From Pseudomonadota bacterium (GTDB lineage: Bacteria > Pseudomonadota > Gammaproteobacteria > Burkholderiales > Methylophilaceae): 64,000 bases of DNA. The DNA lies in the NCBI GenBank assembly GCA_029556915.1, contig JAKQIT010000091.1, forward strand, positions 90,418-154,417, written 5' to 3'. Positions within the stretch are counted from its first letter, which is position 1. Each line of letters starts with the position of its first letter. Below the pieces are notes generated by a model. That model did not search any database. It worked only from the letters and a program-made list of their open reading frames with translations, and was not told the DNA's origin. A program made the translations under genes and the position numbers. This document shows, piece by piece, positions 29,352 to 38,517 of the stretch.

Positions 29352-30949
29352 GTTTTCTGTAAAGACTGAATATACATTAGTTTATATTCCACAGCATCCT
29401 TCAACGCCAACCAAGAGGCTTCAATAATATCCGTTGAAACACCTATGGTCGTCCAGCTTTGTTGCTGGTCGGTGGATTCAATAATCACGCGCACTTTAGC
29501 GGCTGTGGCTTGGCTGCTATCCAATACACGCACTTTGTAATCCACCAATTTAATCTCGTTAATAGCTGGGTAAAATTGCTCAAGTGCTTTGCGCATGGCT
29601 TTGTCGAGCGCGTTGACAGGGCCATCGCCTTGCGCGGTGGCGTTAGCATCTCTACCGTTTACATTCACGTGGATAGTGGCGGATGAGTTTAGACCATCGG
29701 CAGAGGGTTCAAAAATGCTGACGTTGTATTGCTTGAGGCTAAAAAATGGCACAAATTTGCCTAGCAGTTTGTGCACCAGCAAATCAAACGAACTTTCTGC
29801 ACCTTCAAACTGATAACCTTCGTGCTCTAAGGCTTTGAGTTGCTCTAACACGCGAATCGTGTCGGGCGAGTCTTTGGTCAGGCTTGGTTCAATTTGCTGT
29901 AGTTTGTTCAGCAAAGCGCCCCGCCCTGCGACTTCAGAAACCAAAATATGGCGGATATTGCCGACTTGTTCAGGGTTGATATGCTCGTACGAAATGGGGT
30001 TTTTGTTGACCGCATCAATATGCATACCGCCTTTGTGTGAAAACGCATCATCACCCACATAAGGCGCTTTGTCGTTAAACGGCATATTGGCAACTTCACT
30101 TACAAAGCGTGCCACATGCGTAAGTGATGTAATATTTTCTGATGGGATGCAGTTTAAGCCCAGTTTTAATTGCAAATTAGGGATGATGGAGACCAAATTG
30201 GCATTGCCACAACGCTCGCCTATGCCGTTCATCGTACCTTGCACTTGCGTGGCACCTGCCTGTACGGCAGCCACAGAGTTGGCTACTGCCATATCGCAAT
30301 CATTATGGCAATGAATACCAATTTGCACACCACTTGATTGAACAGAGCCAAATTGTGCGACGACTTTTTGCGTGATTTCGAAAATCTCGTTAGGGAAAGT
30401 GCCGCCATTGGTATCACACAAGGCAAGCACGTCAGCACCCGCATCAGCAGCGGCTTGTAGGGTTGCCAGCGCGTATTGTGCATTGGCCTTATAGCCATCG
30501 TAAAAATGCTCGGCATCAAACACCACTTCTTTACCCTGCTGCTTTAAATAGGCAATGGTGTCGGCAATCATGGCTAAATTTTCTTCTAGCGTGGTGCGCA
30601 AAATATCGGTGACTTGGTAATCCCAACTTTTACCAAAAATCGCCACAGCCTGTGTATTGGCGCTTAATAAAGAACGTAGATTTTTGTCATCTGCCGCTTT
30701 GATACCAATGCGACGCGTGCTGCCAAAAGCAATAATTTTGGCATTTTGAAGTTGAAGTTCAGACACGCGCTTAAAAAATTCTAAATCTTTAGGATTAGAG
30801 CCTGGATTGCCCGCCTCAATATAGCCAATGCCTAGCGCGTCTAGTTCTTTAACAATTTTAAGCTTATCTTCCACCGTAAATGAGACGCCTTGCGCTTGTG
30901 CGCCATCGCGCAAGGTAGAATCGTAAGCCGTGACTTTAGTTTGCTGCAT
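29348..30949 (-). CDS. cimA: (R)-citramalate synthase CimA
   Basis: CimA condenses pyruvate and acetyl-CoA to citramalate, which LeuCD and LeuB convert to 2-oxobutyrate for isoleucine, bypassing threonine deaminase. The 533-residue protein has the DRE-TIM signature STLRDGAQAQG near residues 11-21, the HCHND metal site, the MNGIGERCGN motif and a C-terminal regulatory (LeuA dimer) domain from about 390. Its length and the AYDSTLRDG start favour the CimA/2-isopropylmalate-like synthase type over LeuA. It is coupled to the downstream PIN gene. Confidence 0.93.
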   Translation of the reverse strand: MQQTKVTAYDSTLRDGAQAQGVSFTVEDKLKIVKELDALGIGYIEAGNPGSNPKDLEFFKRVSELQLQNAKIIAFGSTRRIGIKAADDKNLRSLLSANTQAVAIFGKSWDYQVTDILRTTLEENLAMIADTIAYLKQQGKEVVFDAEHFYDGYKANAQYALATLQAAADAGADVLALCDTNGGTFPNEIFEITQKVVAQFGSVQSSGVQIGIHCHNDCDMAVANSVAAVQAGATQVQGTMNGIGERCGNANLVSIIPNLQLKLGLNCIPSENITSLTHVARFVSEVANMPFNDKAPYVGDDAFSHKGGMHIDAVNKNPISYEHINPEQVGNIRHILVSEVAGRGALLNKLQQIEPSLTKDSPDTIRVLEQLKALEHEGYQFEGAESSFDLLVHKLLGKFVPFFSLKQYNVSIFEPSADGLNSSATIHVNVNGRDANATAQGDGPVNALDKAMRKALEQFYPAINEIKLVDYKVRVLDSSQATAAKVRVIIESTDQQQSWTTIGVSTDIIEASWLALKDAVEYKLMYIQSLQKT

Positions 30950-30989
30950 TATCTATTTCTTTATTATTATTGATGAGAAAAGGCGTTGG

Positions 30990-31484
30990 TTAATCTCTAA
31001 AATTGCCAAATTGCAGCGGAAAATCCGTCACATTTTTTTTGCAAAACGCAATCGCCTCTTGCAGCACATCACGCTTTGCGCCATTCACGCGCACCGTGTC
31101 GCCCTGAATGCTGGCTTGCACTTTCATGCCAGAATCCTTAAGCAGTTTCACAATGCGCTTGGCTAAATCGCTATCAATACCCGCGCGAATTTTAAGCTCC
31201 TGCTTCACCTTGTTACCACCCACTTTTTGCACATCTTTATGCTCTAAGCGTTTAGATGAATCAGGTTCTTTTTTCTCCATGGCAGGCAATAAAATATCTT
31301 TAATTTGGTCAAGCTGAAAATCGTTGTCGCCCAACAAGGTAATTAAATTGTCTTTTTCATTGAGTTCAACTTTGGCAGACGTGCCTTTAAAGTCGTAACG
31401 GTTGGTAATTTGCTTACCGGCAGTATCCACAGCGTTTTTCAACGCCACCATATCCACTTCAGAACTAATATCAAATGAAGGCAT
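30990..31484 (-). CDS. YajQ family nucleotide-binding protein
   Basis: A 164-residue protein with the two-lobed YajQ fold. It begins MPSFDISSEVD and contains TNRYDFKGT, both diagnostic. Xanthomonas and Pseudomonas members bind cyclic di-GMP and modulate LysR regulators; others interact with translation factors. Which applies here is unknown. It is located 40 nt downstream of the cimA start region but on the same strand upstream of cimA, so it may be cotranscribed with cimA. Confidence 0.93.
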   Translation of the reverse strand: MPSFDISSEVDMVALKNAVDTAGKQITNRYDFKGTSAKVELNEKDNLITLLGDNDFQLDQIKDILLPAMEKKEPDSSKRLEHKDVQKVGGNKVKQELKIRAGIDSDLAKRIVKLLKDSGMKVQASIQGDTVRVNGAKRDVLQEAIAFCKKNVTDFPLQFGNFRD

Positions 31485-31515
31485 AAAAACCCTTTCAATT
31501 TATGCTATTTTTCGC

Positions 31516-31583
31516 TCGAGAGAAAATCATGCCTCTGCAAGCCAGTAACCATGCGGCTTCCAGAGCACCACTCAGGATGTTGT
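31516..31583 (+). repeat. CGAGA-hairpin repeat, copy 8 (loop inverted)
   Basis: CTCGAGAGAAAATCAT, stem CTCTGcAAGCC / GGCTTcCAGAG, loop AGTAACCATGC (inverted form with one change), right flank CAGGATGTTGTG. It lies between yajQ and ppnP. Confidence 0.9.
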
Positions 31584-31590
31584 GCGATTT

Positions 31591-31902
31591 TTATTCAAAA
31601 TGACAAACGTAATCGACTGTTTCTGTCACTTCAATTTCAAATGAAGAATTGCCGGGAACTGTAAATTTTTCGCCCGCTTTATAGGTTTTCCAAGCAGTTT
31701 CACCTGATAGTCGCACATTACAAACACCAGCATTAATTTCCATTAATTCAGGTGCAGCGGTGTTAAAAGTTAATTGACTTGGAAATATCACGCCGATGGT
31801 GCTACGCGTTCCGTTAGGAAACATCACGGTGTGGCTCACACATTTACCATCAAAATAAATATTAGCCTTCTTTTTTACGCTAACGTTGTCGAATTGTGCC
31901 AT
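31591..31902 (-). CDS. ppnP: Pyrimidine/purine nucleoside phosphorylase PpnP
   Basis: A 103-residue cupin-fold protein of the former DUF1255 family, a broad-specificity nucleoside phosphorylase in E. coli. The segments [13 protein letters not shown] and [14 protein letters not shown] are typical. I place the start at the Met of MAQFDN rather than the upstream ATG at 31929, which would add a basic non-conserved extension. Confidence 0.92.
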   Translation of the reverse strand: MAQFDNVSVKKKANIYFDGKCVSHTVMFPNGTRSTIGVIFPSQLTFNTAAPELMEINAGVCNVRLSGETAWKTYKAGEKFTVPGNSSFEIEVTETVDYVCHFE

Positions 31903-31970
31903 TTGCTTGCGCTTTCTATAGATAATCAAAAGGTTATTATCGCAGAAAAGGTACGCGCAACCAAGTGCGG

Positions 31971-31989
31971 GCGAGGCATTTAGCCTCGC
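31971..31989. terminator. Hairpin downstream of rfbC
   Basis: GCGAGGC-attta-GCCTCGC, a perfect 7-bp GC-rich stem between the rfbC stop and ppnP. There is no clear T tract on either side, so termination strength is uncertain. Confidence 0.45.
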
Positions 31990-32035
31990 TCATTTTAGGT
32001 TTTATTACGGGGTTTTAGGTGAAAGTGCAATACGC

Positions 32036-32581
32036 TTAAGCAAAAAGCTCAGCTTCTTGCAGCAATTTTGCTTGGCTATCTTTAGCAGATAGCAAAGGGG
32101 CTGATGTGCTCGGCCACTGAATGCCAATCGTGGGGTCGTTCCAGATAATGCTGCGCTCATGAGCAGGCGCATAGTAATCTGTTGTTTTATATAAAAATTC
32201 TGCCGTATCGCTCAGCACTAAAAAACCGTGGGCAAAGCCTTCTGGTATCCAGAGTTGGCGTTTATTTTCAGCAGAAAGTTCTACAGCAACATGCTTGCCA
32301 AACGTGGGCGAGCTTTTACGAATATCCACCGCAACATCAAGCACCGCACCTTGCGTTACGCGCACCAACTTGCCTTGTGGTTGTTGAATTTGATAATGCA
32401 AACCACGCAACACATTTTTGGCCGATTTACTATGGTTATCTTGTACAAACTGTACTTTTCGACCAATCGCCTCTTCAAATTTTGCTAGACTAAAACTCTC
32501 AAAGAAAAAACCACGGTCATCCCCAAAAACTTTGGGTTCTACTATGATGACTTCTGGAATATGGGTTTTAATGAAATTCAA
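32036..32581 (-). CDS. rfbC: dTDP-4-dehydrorhamnose 3,5-epimerase
   Basis: RfbC/RmlC double-epimerises dTDP-4-keto-6-deoxyglucose in dTDP-L-rhamnose synthesis. The 181-residue cupin protein has the family motifs [10 protein letters not shown] near residue 22, the catalytic His in LRGLHYQ, and [10 protein letters not shown]. Its start overlaps the rfbA stop by 4 nt, so the two are translationally coupled. Confidence 0.95.
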   Translation of the reverse strand: MNFIKTHIPEVIIVEPKVFGDDRGFFFESFSLAKFEEAIGRKVQFVQDNHSKSAKNVLRGLHYQIQQPQGKLVRVTQGAVLDVAVDIRKSSPTFGKHVAVELSAENKRQLWIPEGFAHGFLVLSDTAEFLYKTTDYYAPAHERSIIWNDPTIGIQWPSTSAPLLSAKDSQAKLLQEAELFA

Positions 32582-33465
32582 AATGGCATACCTTCTTTAA
32601 GTAGGCGCATTAAATATTGCCCATAGCCATTTTTTGCTAAAGGCTGGGCTAGCTTTTCTAACTGCTCAGCACTGATTAAGCCTTTGCGGTAGGCAATTTC
32701 TTCAGGGCAACATACTTTTAAGCCTTGGCGATGTTCGATGGTTTGAATAAAGTTGCTGGCTTCAATGAGGCTTTCGTGCGTGCCCGTATCTAACCATGCA
32801 TAACCGCGCCCCATGATTTCTACGTTTAACGCATCTCGCTCAAGATAAATACGATTTAAATCGGTAATTTCCAACTCACCGCGCGTGGAGGGCTTAAGAT
32901 TTGCCGCAAGCTTTGTTACATTATTATCGTAAAAATATAAGCCTGTCACCGCGTAATTACTTTTAGGTTTTGCCGGTTTTTCTTCCAAACTTGTTGCTTT
33001 ACCCTGCTTATTAAAATCAACTACGCCATAACGCTCAGGATCATTTACATGATAGGCAAATACCGTAGCGCCCTCTTCTCGCAACATTGCCTGCTCAAGT
33101 TGCTTGTGCAAATCGTGACCGTAAAAAATATTGTCCCCCAGCACCAATGCGCTTGAGTGATTACCTATAAATTCTTTACCAATAATAAATGCTTGCGCCA
33201 AACCATCAGGGCTCGGCTGCACGGCATACTGCAAGTTCAGCCCCCAATCACTGCCATCACCCAATAATTGCTGAAAACGCGGCGTATCTTGCGGAGTTGA
33301 TATGATCAAAATATCTTTGATACCCGCCAGCATCAGCGTGCTGAGCGGATAGTAAATCATGGGTTTATCATAAATTGGTAGTAGCTGTTTTGAAACCACT
33401 CGGGTCACAGGATGCAGCCTTGTGCCAGAGCCGCCAGCAAGAATAATACCTTTGCGTTGCATCAT
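32578..33465 (-). CDS. rfbA: Glucose-1-phosphate thymidylyltransferase
   Basis: RfbA/RmlA makes dTDP-glucose, the first step of dTDP-rhamnose synthesis. The 295-residue protein has the nucleotidyltransferase signature [13 protein letters not shown] at about residues 10-22 and the DPERYGVV and EEKPAKPKS segments. It is 45 nt from rfbD. The start may be either of two adjacent Met codons; MMQRKG is kept. Confidence 0.95.
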   Translation of the reverse strand: MMQRKGIILAGGSGTRLHPVTRVVSKQLLPIYDKPMIYYPLSTLMLAGIKDILIISTPQDTPRFQQLLGDGSDWGLNLQYAVQPSPDGLAQAFIIGKEFIGNHSSALVLGDNIFYGHDLHKQLEQAMLREEGATVFAYHVNDPERYGVVDFNKQGKATSLEEKPAKPKSNYAVTGLYFYDNNVTKLAANLKPSTRGELEITDLNRIYLERDALNVEIMGRGYAWLDTGTHESLIEASNFIQTIEHRQGLKVCCPEEIAYRKGLISAEQLEKLAQPLAKNGYGQYLMRLLKEGMPF

Positions 33466-33510
33466 TTTTTGTTTCTCTTTAATTGGTTAACGTTATTTTA
33501 ACAGTCTTTT

Positions 33511-34401
33511 TTACAAAATTTCTGTGAGCATTCTAGTCACGCCTATTTGCCAGTGCGGCAATTGCAAATTAAAAGTGGTTTTTAACTTATCCGTATTTAA
33601 GCGTGAATTTAATGGCCGAGTAGCAGGAGTAGGAAACGCTGAAGTGGGCACAGCTTTAATTGCATCTACAGGCACTTTTATTTCAACGCCATTTTGCCTT
33701 GCATATTCGATGACAAATTTTGCATATTCATGCCAAGAGGTTTCTCCACCTGCAACCAAATGATACAAACCACTCACGTCGGCACTTTGCAAAGCAGTTC
33801 TGATGGCATGCGCAGTAACATCCGCTAATAAATCTGCCCCAGTGGGTGCTCCAATTTGGTCATTAATAACATTTAATAATTCACGCTCTTTAGCTAACTT
33901 CAGCATAGTTTTAGCAAAGTTGCCACCACGCGCGGCATACACCCAACTGGTGCGAAATATTAAATGCTTGCAGCCAGAAGCAATAATGGCTGCTTCACCA
34001 GCCAATTTACTTTTTCCATAGACGCTTAACGGTGCAGTAGCATCCGTTTCTTGCCGTGGTTGATTTCCACTGCCATCAAACACATAATCTGTGGAGTAAT
34101 GCACCAGCCAAGCACCACTTCGCTTTGCTTCTTGCGCCATCACTTCTACCGCAGAAGCATTTAACGTATGCGCAAATTCAGGTTCACTTTCAGCTTTATC
34201 CACCGCTGTATGCGCAGCCGCATTAACAATTACATCTGGCGCAACGGTCTGGATGGTTTTTGCAATACCTGCCAAATCATTTAAGTCGCCACACATTACT
34301 CGGTCACTCACATCAAGTGCCACTACCTCACCCAGAGGGGCAAGACTGCGTTGTAACTCCCAACCTACTTGACCATTTTTGCCGAACAAAAGAATTTTCA
34401 T
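33511..34401 (-). CDS. rfbD: dTDP-4-dehydrorhamnose reductase
   Basis: RfbD/RmlD performs the last reduction to dTDP-L-rhamnose. The 296-residue short-chain dehydrogenase has the N-terminal loop FGKNGQVGW, the STDYVFDG segment and the catalytic YGKSKLAGE. It is the first gene of rfbDAC; rfbB, the dTDP-glucose 4,6-dehydratase, is not adjacent and must lie elsewhere. Rhamnose would feed lipopolysaccharide or exopolysaccharide. Confidence 0.95.
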   Translation of the reverse strand: MKILLFGKNGQVGWELQRSLAPLGEVVALDVSDRVMCGDLNDLAGIAKTIQTVAPDVIVNAAAHTAVDKAESEPEFAHTLNASAVEVMAQEAKRSGAWLVHYSTDYVFDGSGNQPRQETDATAPLSVYGKSKLAGEAAIIASGCKHLIFRTSWVYAARGGNFAKTMLKLAKERELLNVINDQIGAPTGADLLADVTAHAIRTALQSADVSGLYHLVAGGETSWHEYAKFVIEYARQNGVEIKVPVDAIKAVPTSAFPTPATRPLNSRLNTDKLKTTFNLQLPHWQIGVTRMLTEIL

Positions 34402-34590
34402 ATGATATTTTAAGTACTTTTAAATAACTTCACCAACAAAGAAATGAAATTTAACAATCATCCTTTTTTTATAAACCACGTTTACTCCGCGAGAGCTACT
34501 TTATACTCGCTTAAAAAAAACATCACAATAGCTCTTTTTGGTCAGTCGTTCAGCTAAAATGGCAGTTTAACTTAAATATTAAGATATTTT

Positions 34591-35679
34591 ATGACCATCA
34601 CCGAGTTACTCATTCAAAGCAGCTTAAAGCTGTGCATAGACCCCAACACAGGAAAAGACTTTATTTCTAGCAAATCTGTTAGAAACATTCAAATCTCTGG
34701 CAACAATGTGCGGCTTGACATCATATTGGGTTACCCTGCCAATAGTGTTTTTGCGCACGTTAAGGCCGTGGTAGAAAATCATCTTAAAACGGTTGATGGC
34801 ATTGGTGAAGTTGATGTCAATGTAGTGAGTAAAATTGTTGCCCATAAAGCGCAGCAAGGCGTCACCTTATTGCCTAACGTTAAAAACATCATTGCAGTTG
34901 CTTCTGGCAAAGGTGGTGTGGGAAAATCAACGACATCTGTAAATCTGGCTTTAGCCTTAGCGGCTGAAGGCGCAAGCGTGGGCTTGCTGGATGCAGATAT
35001 TTACGGCCCCAGCCAACCACAAATGCTTGGTATTAGTGGCCGCCCAGAAAGCACAGATGGCAAAAGCATGGAACCTATGCAAGCGCATGGCATACAGGCC
35101 ATGAGCATTGGCTTTTTGATTGACAACGACACGCCAATGGTGTGGCGCGGCCCGATGGTGACTGGCGCGCTAGAGCAGTTATTGCGTGATACTAAATGGA
35201 AAGATTTAGACTACTTAGTGATTGACTTACCGCCAGGCACGGGTGATATTCAACTCACACTGGCGCAAAAAATTCCGGTCACTGGCGCAATTATTGTCAC
35301 CACGCCGCAAGATATTGCTCTGCTCGATGCACGTAAAGGCTTAAAAATGTTTGAAAAAGTCGGCATTCCTATTTTAGGTATTGTTGAAAACATGAGTACG
35401 CACATTTGTAGTAACTGTGGGCATGAAGAGCATATCTTTGGCGCCGGTGGTGGCGAAGTGATGGCGAAAGATTACAAAGTGGATTTACTAGGATGTTTAC
35501 CGCTAGATATCAACATTCGCATGCAAGTCGATAGCGGAAAACCTACCGTGATCGCCGATCCTAATAGCAAAGTTGCCAACATTTATAAAGAAATCGCCCG
35601 TAAGGCGGCCATTAAAATTGCCAATTCGGCAAATGACCACAGTGCAAAATTCCCCAATATTGTGATTCAAAATACTTAA
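34591..35679 (+). CDS. apbC: Iron-sulfur cluster carrier ATPase ApbC/Mrp
   Basis: A 362-residue P-loop ATPase that binds and delivers [4Fe-4S] clusters to apoproteins. It has an N-terminal MIP18/DUF59 domain (about 1-85), the deviant Walker A GKGGVGKSTTS at about 109-119, and the cluster-binding CxxC in HICSNCGHEE near residue 273. It is a stand-alone rightward gene, divergent from rfbD across 189 nt with no clear promoter recognised. A supply of [4Fe-4S] clusters is relevant to the four-cluster protein at 46750, but no special link is shown. Confidence 0.95.
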   Translation: MTITELLIQSSLKLCIDPNTGKDFISSKSVRNIQISGNNVRLDIILGYPANSVFAHVKAVVENHLKTVDGIGEVDVNVVSKIVAHKAQQGVTLLPNVKNIIAVASGKGGVGKSTTSVNLALALAAEGASVGLLDADIYGPSQPQMLGISGRPESTDGKSMEPMQAHGIQAMSIGFLIDNDTPMVWRGPMVTGALEQLLRDTKWKDLDYLVIDLPPGTGDIQLTLAQKIPVTGAIIVTTPQDIALLDARKGLKMFEKVGIPILGIVENMSTHICSNCGHEEHIFGAGGGEVMAKDYKVDLLGCLPLDINIRMQVDSGKPTVIADPNSKVANIYKEIARKAAIKIANSANDHSAKFPNIVIQNT

Positions 35680-35786
35680 TGGATAACATCCTTAGCCTAG
35701 TCAACGAGCTCGTACCACGATGACAAACAGACGACCTGAGCCAGTTAGGTATTCTGGCAACTTGACAGATAAAGCCACTAAATAAC

Positions 35787-36479
35787 ATGCACAAATTGGC
35801 ACAACTTTTACGCCCTTTTGTCGTCATGTTTCAGCTAACTGGTAAAATTTTCGCGCTCAAATTTTTACCGCGCTGGCTGCGCCTTATTGTACGCACCGGT
35901 TTTGTGCTAGGCATCGCAACTTATGGTGTTTTGTACTGCATAATCGCAATCCATGCTTATCAATTCTTAGCCAATCCTCCTACACAAAAAGCCGATGCTG
36001 CACTGATTTTAGGCAATCGCGCTTACCTCAACGGCGCGCCCAACCCATGCTTAACAGGCCGTGTAGATGAAGGTGTGCGCCTAGCTAAACAAGACCTAGT
36101 AAAAACTTTGGTGATGTCAGGTGGTGTAGATGTTGAAGACGGTCGCATTGAAGCGGTAACGATGGAAGCACATGCCAAAAAAATCGGCTTTAATGGGGCA
36201 ATATTGCTCGAATCACGTTCAAGCTCCACCCAAGAAAATTTTGCATTCTCACGCCCCATTTTAGAAAGTATTCACGCTAGAAACGTTATCGTCATATCAG
36301 AGCCCTACCACTTATGGCGCGTGCAAAAATTAGTAGAAGCTGGGCATTTAGGGCAAGATTTTACGGTTAGCTACGCTGCTGCACCTAGCTTTTGCTGGAC
36401 AAAATGGGGCATGGGTTTTAAAGGCGCATTACGTGAACCTTTAGCGATTATAAACAACTACGCAAAAGGCTACTATTAA
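35787..36479 (+). CDS. YdcF/SanA-like DUF218 membrane protein
   Basis: A 230-residue protein with one N-terminal membrane segment (about 30-55) and a DUF218 domain from about 66 (ALILGNRAYLNG, MSGGVDVEDGRIEA, ESRSSSTQENFAFSRP, ISEPYHLWR). Family members such as E. coli SanA, YdcF and ElyC are envelope proteins linked to vancomycin sensitivity and peptidoglycan or lipid-carrier metabolism. The specific activity is unknown. A hairpin repeat follows the stop directly. Confidence 0.88.
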   Translation: MHKLAQLLRPFVVMFQLTGKIFALKFLPRWLRLIVRTGFVLGIATYGVLYCIIAIHAYQFLANPPTQKADAALILGNRAYLNGAPNPCLTGRVDEGVRLAKQDLVKTLVMSGGVDVEDGRIEAVTMEAHAKKIGFNGAILLESRSSSTQENFAFSRPILESIHARNVIVISEPYHLWRVQKLVEAGHLGQDFTVSYAAAPSFCWTKWGMGFKGALREPLAIINNYAKGYY

Positions 36480-36768
36480 CACTCAATTTTCCCGAGCGTT
36501 TTTTATGCCTCTGGAAGCCGCATAGAATAAGGCTTACAGAGGTGGTGAAATGGTGTGGGTTATTAACTGACTAAAAATTTGCTTTTTTATACATCTACTC
36601 TAACGTTATTATGCTAACTATATATTGTTCGCAATACACTATGCAATAAAAATTAAAGCCGTTATGGTGTGTTTGTTAAAGAAGGTTTTCAGGAGTTAAT
36701 TTTATGTGTTTTTCATTTTCAATGAAAAACACAAAGCGATAGCTTGATAGTAAAAGAGGTATAGACGA
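36480..36768. other. Intergenic region with repeat copy 9 and a long hairpin
   Basis: Holds hairpin repeat copy 9 (36491-36558) and a perfect 13-bp inverted repeat at 36705-36733 (TGTGTTTTTCATT-ttc-mirror arm) 35 nt before the next gene. The hairpin could be a leader structure or a terminator-like element. No further gene seen. Confidence 0.6.
36491..36558 (+). repeat. CGAGA-hairpin repeat, copy 9
   Basis: CCCGAGCGTTTTTTAT, stem CTCTGgAAGCC / GGCTTaCAGAG, diverged loop GCATAGAATAA, right flank GGTGAAATGGTGTGG. Left member of a direct-repeat pair with copy 10. Confidence 0.92.
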
Positions 36769-37041
36769 ATGAAAATTCCTACTTTAGTTAAAAGCCTAAT
36801 GATAACAATTATTTCTGCAATTGTTGGTATGAGTATTTTTTATATACTAGCCCTTGGGCTCCTTTACTTTTTCCGTTACATATTTCCAAGTAATGAAGCT
36901 GAGGCAGCACCACCGCTTTGGATAGGTTTAGTTTTTATAGCAATGTTACTAGGTATGGGATTTAGTGCAGTATATGCGGGTTTTTGGGGGTACTCTCGAT
37001 ACAGCCAGTCTTTAACGCATCGTTCAAGCGAAAAGCACTAA
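36769..37041 (+). CDS. Small two-helix membrane protein, unknown
   Basis: A 90-residue protein with two hydrophobic helices (about 8-34 and 51-72) and a short hydrophilic C-terminus. It has no cysteine pair and no recognised family. RBS AGAGG precedes the ATG. It is bracketed by repeat copies 9 and 10 in the same orientation and separates the YdcF gene from smpB, so it may be an insertion. Confidence 0.7.
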   Translation: MKIPTLVKSLMITIISAIVGMSIFYILALGLLYFFRYIFPSNEAEAAPPLWIGLVFIAMLLGMGFSAVYAGFWGYSRYSQSLTHRSSEKH

Positions 37042-37091
37042 AGCGCACACTCTATGTCAATAATTAACTATATTAAGACACATTAAAATGT

Positions 37092-37158
37092 ACGAGAGAT
37101 TTTTATGCCTCTGGAAGCCGCATGGGTACTGGCTTGCAGAGGTGGTGAAATGATGCTG
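37092..37158 (+). repeat. CGAGA-hairpin repeat, copy 10
   Basis: TACGAGAGATTTTTAT, stem CTCTGgAAGCC / GGCTTgCAGAG, loop GCATGGGTACT, right flank GGTGAAATGATGCTG. Right member of the pair around the 90-residue membrane protein. Confidence 0.94.
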
Positions 37159-37198
37159 TGTGAAAATTGGCTAAAAATTGAATGACTTTAACTGTCAA

Positions 37199-37654
37199 TT
37201 AAGCACGCCGATTATGGCTTTTCATAATGCTACTTTGCTCGCGTTTCCAATCTTTTTCTTTTTCCACATCGCGTTTATCGTGCTGTTTTTTGCCTTTGGC
37301 TAAACCAATTTGTACTTTTACGCGGCCTTTTGAAAAATGCATATCCAGCGGCACAATGGTGTAGCCTGCACGCTCTACTTTGGCAATCAATTTAACAATT
37401 TCTTCGTTATGCAATAATAACTTACGGGTGCGAATAGCATCTGGGCGAATATGTGTTGAGGCCATGCCAAGTGGTGTCACGTGGCAGCCTATCAAATACA
37501 ACTCACCACGAATAATGACCACATACGCTTCTTTAAGGTTAATGCGGTTATCGCGAATGGCTTTAACTTCCCAGCCTTCTAGTACAATGCCTGCTTCGTA
37601 TTTATCTTCGATAAAATAATCAAAAAAGGCTTTTTTGTTTTGGGCAATGCTCAT
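37199..37654 (-). CDS. smpB: SsrA-binding protein SmpB
   Basis: SmpB binds tmRNA and enters stalled ribosomes for trans-translation. The 151-residue protein shows the oligonucleotide-binding barrel with [15 protein letters not shown] and IGCHVTPL, and the basic C-terminal tail [20 protein letters not shown]. It is divergent from ratA across 77 nt, the conserved smpB/ratA/rnfH arrangement. No tmRNA gene is nearby. Confidence 0.97.
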   Translation of the reverse strand: MSIAQNKKAFFDYFIEDKYEAGIVLEGWEVKAIRDNRINLKEAYVVIIRGELYLIGCHVTPLGMASTHIRPDAIRTRKLLLHNEEIVKLIAKVERAGYTIVPLDMHFSKGRVKVQIGLAKGKKQHDKRDVEKEKDWKREQSSIMKSHNRRA

Positions 37655-37731
37655 AAACGCTTAGTATTTCTCTTAGTATTTTGCTGCGAATGTCTTAAAA
37701 TAGCATTTTACTCTATTTACGCGGCTTCTTA

Positions 37732-38169
37732 ATGGCAGAGGTTCATAAAACGGTACTCATTCATCATTCGGCTGAACGCATGTTTGCGCTAGTAGATGAT
37801 GTGACTAAATACCCCGAATTTTTGCCGTGGTGTGGTGGTGTGGACTTAATTCAACAAGATGATAAAACCACCATAGCAACTTTGCACATCGCTTACCACG
37901 GTTTACATCAAAAATTTACCACCGAAAACCATAAATCACGCCCAAATTTAATGGATATTAAGCTCAAAGATGGCCCTTTTAAGCAGTTAGAAGGCATTTG
38001 GAAGTTTACTGCGCTGAATGATGAAGCGTGTAAAATTGAATTTAAATTGCAATATGAATTTGCGAACGGATTTTTAGATAAAATGATTGCGCCTGTATTT
38101 AGCCACATAACCAATACTTTTGTGGATGGTTTTGTAGCGCGGGCAGACCAAGTTTACAGTAAAGGGTAA
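37732..38169 (+). CDS. ratA: RatA/Coq10-type START-domain protein
   Basis: A 145-residue START-like protein beginning MAEVHKTVLIHHSAERMFALVDDV, shown here in two parts of the family N-terminus. Homologues are annotated as ribosome association toxin RatA in E. coli, but the eukaryotic relative Coq10 binds ubiquinone and the conserved role may be in quinone metabolism. It is followed 3 nt later by rnfH. Confidence 0.92.
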   Translation: MAEVHKTVLIHHSAERMFALVDDVTKYPEFLPWCGGVDLIQQDDKTTIATLHIAYHGLHQKFTTENHKSRPNLMDIKLKDGPFKQLEGIWKFTALNDEACKIEFKLQYEFANGFLDKMIAPVFSHITNTFVDGFVARADQVYSKG

Positions 38170-38172
38170 CAT

Positions 38173-38499
38173 ATGACCGAAAATGAAATGATGGTAGAAG
38201 TAGCTTATGCCTTGCCGCATGAGCAGCTGATTGTACCTGTTAAGGTCAAGCAAGGCATCACAGCCGAGCAAGCTATTGCTGCTTCAGGCATTATTCATAA
38301 ATTTCCTGAAATTGATTTAGCAATCAACAAAATCGGTATTTTTGGCAAACTAAGCAAATTAGATGCACCATTGCGTCATTTAGATCGAGTTGAGATTTAC
38401 CGGCCACTGATTGCTGACCCGAAAGAAGTCCGCAAGCAACGTGCTGCTGATGGAAAAGTCATGAAAAAAGGCGGTGGAGATGCACCGCCTGAAACCTAA
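38173..38499 (+). CDS. rnfH: RnfH family ubiquitin-like protein
   Basis: A 108-residue beta-grasp protein with the family sequence ending in HLDRVEIYRPLIADPKE. RnfH (formerly RatB) usually follows ratA and was once viewed as its antitoxin, but its function is not established. The start at 38173 lies 3 nt after the ratA stop, so the two are cotranscribed. Confidence 0.92.
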   Translation: MTENEMMVEVAYALPHEQLIVPVKVKQGITAEQAIAASGIIHKFPEIDLAINKIGIFGKLSKLDAPLRHLDRVEIYRPLIADPKEVRKQRAADGKVMKKGGGDAPPET

Positions 38500-38517
38500 C
38501 CAGCTGAAATAATCAAT

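Noticed and set aside
29348-30949. 2-isopropylmalate synthase (LeuA) call
   Set aside because: The N-terminus, length and motifs fit the CimA type better, although substrate specificity cannot be proven by eye.
37732-38499. ratA-rnfH as a toxin-antitoxin system
   Set aside because: The names are historical; the pair is widely conserved beside smpB, and RatA-type proteins resemble Coq10. The antitoxin role of RnfH is not supported.
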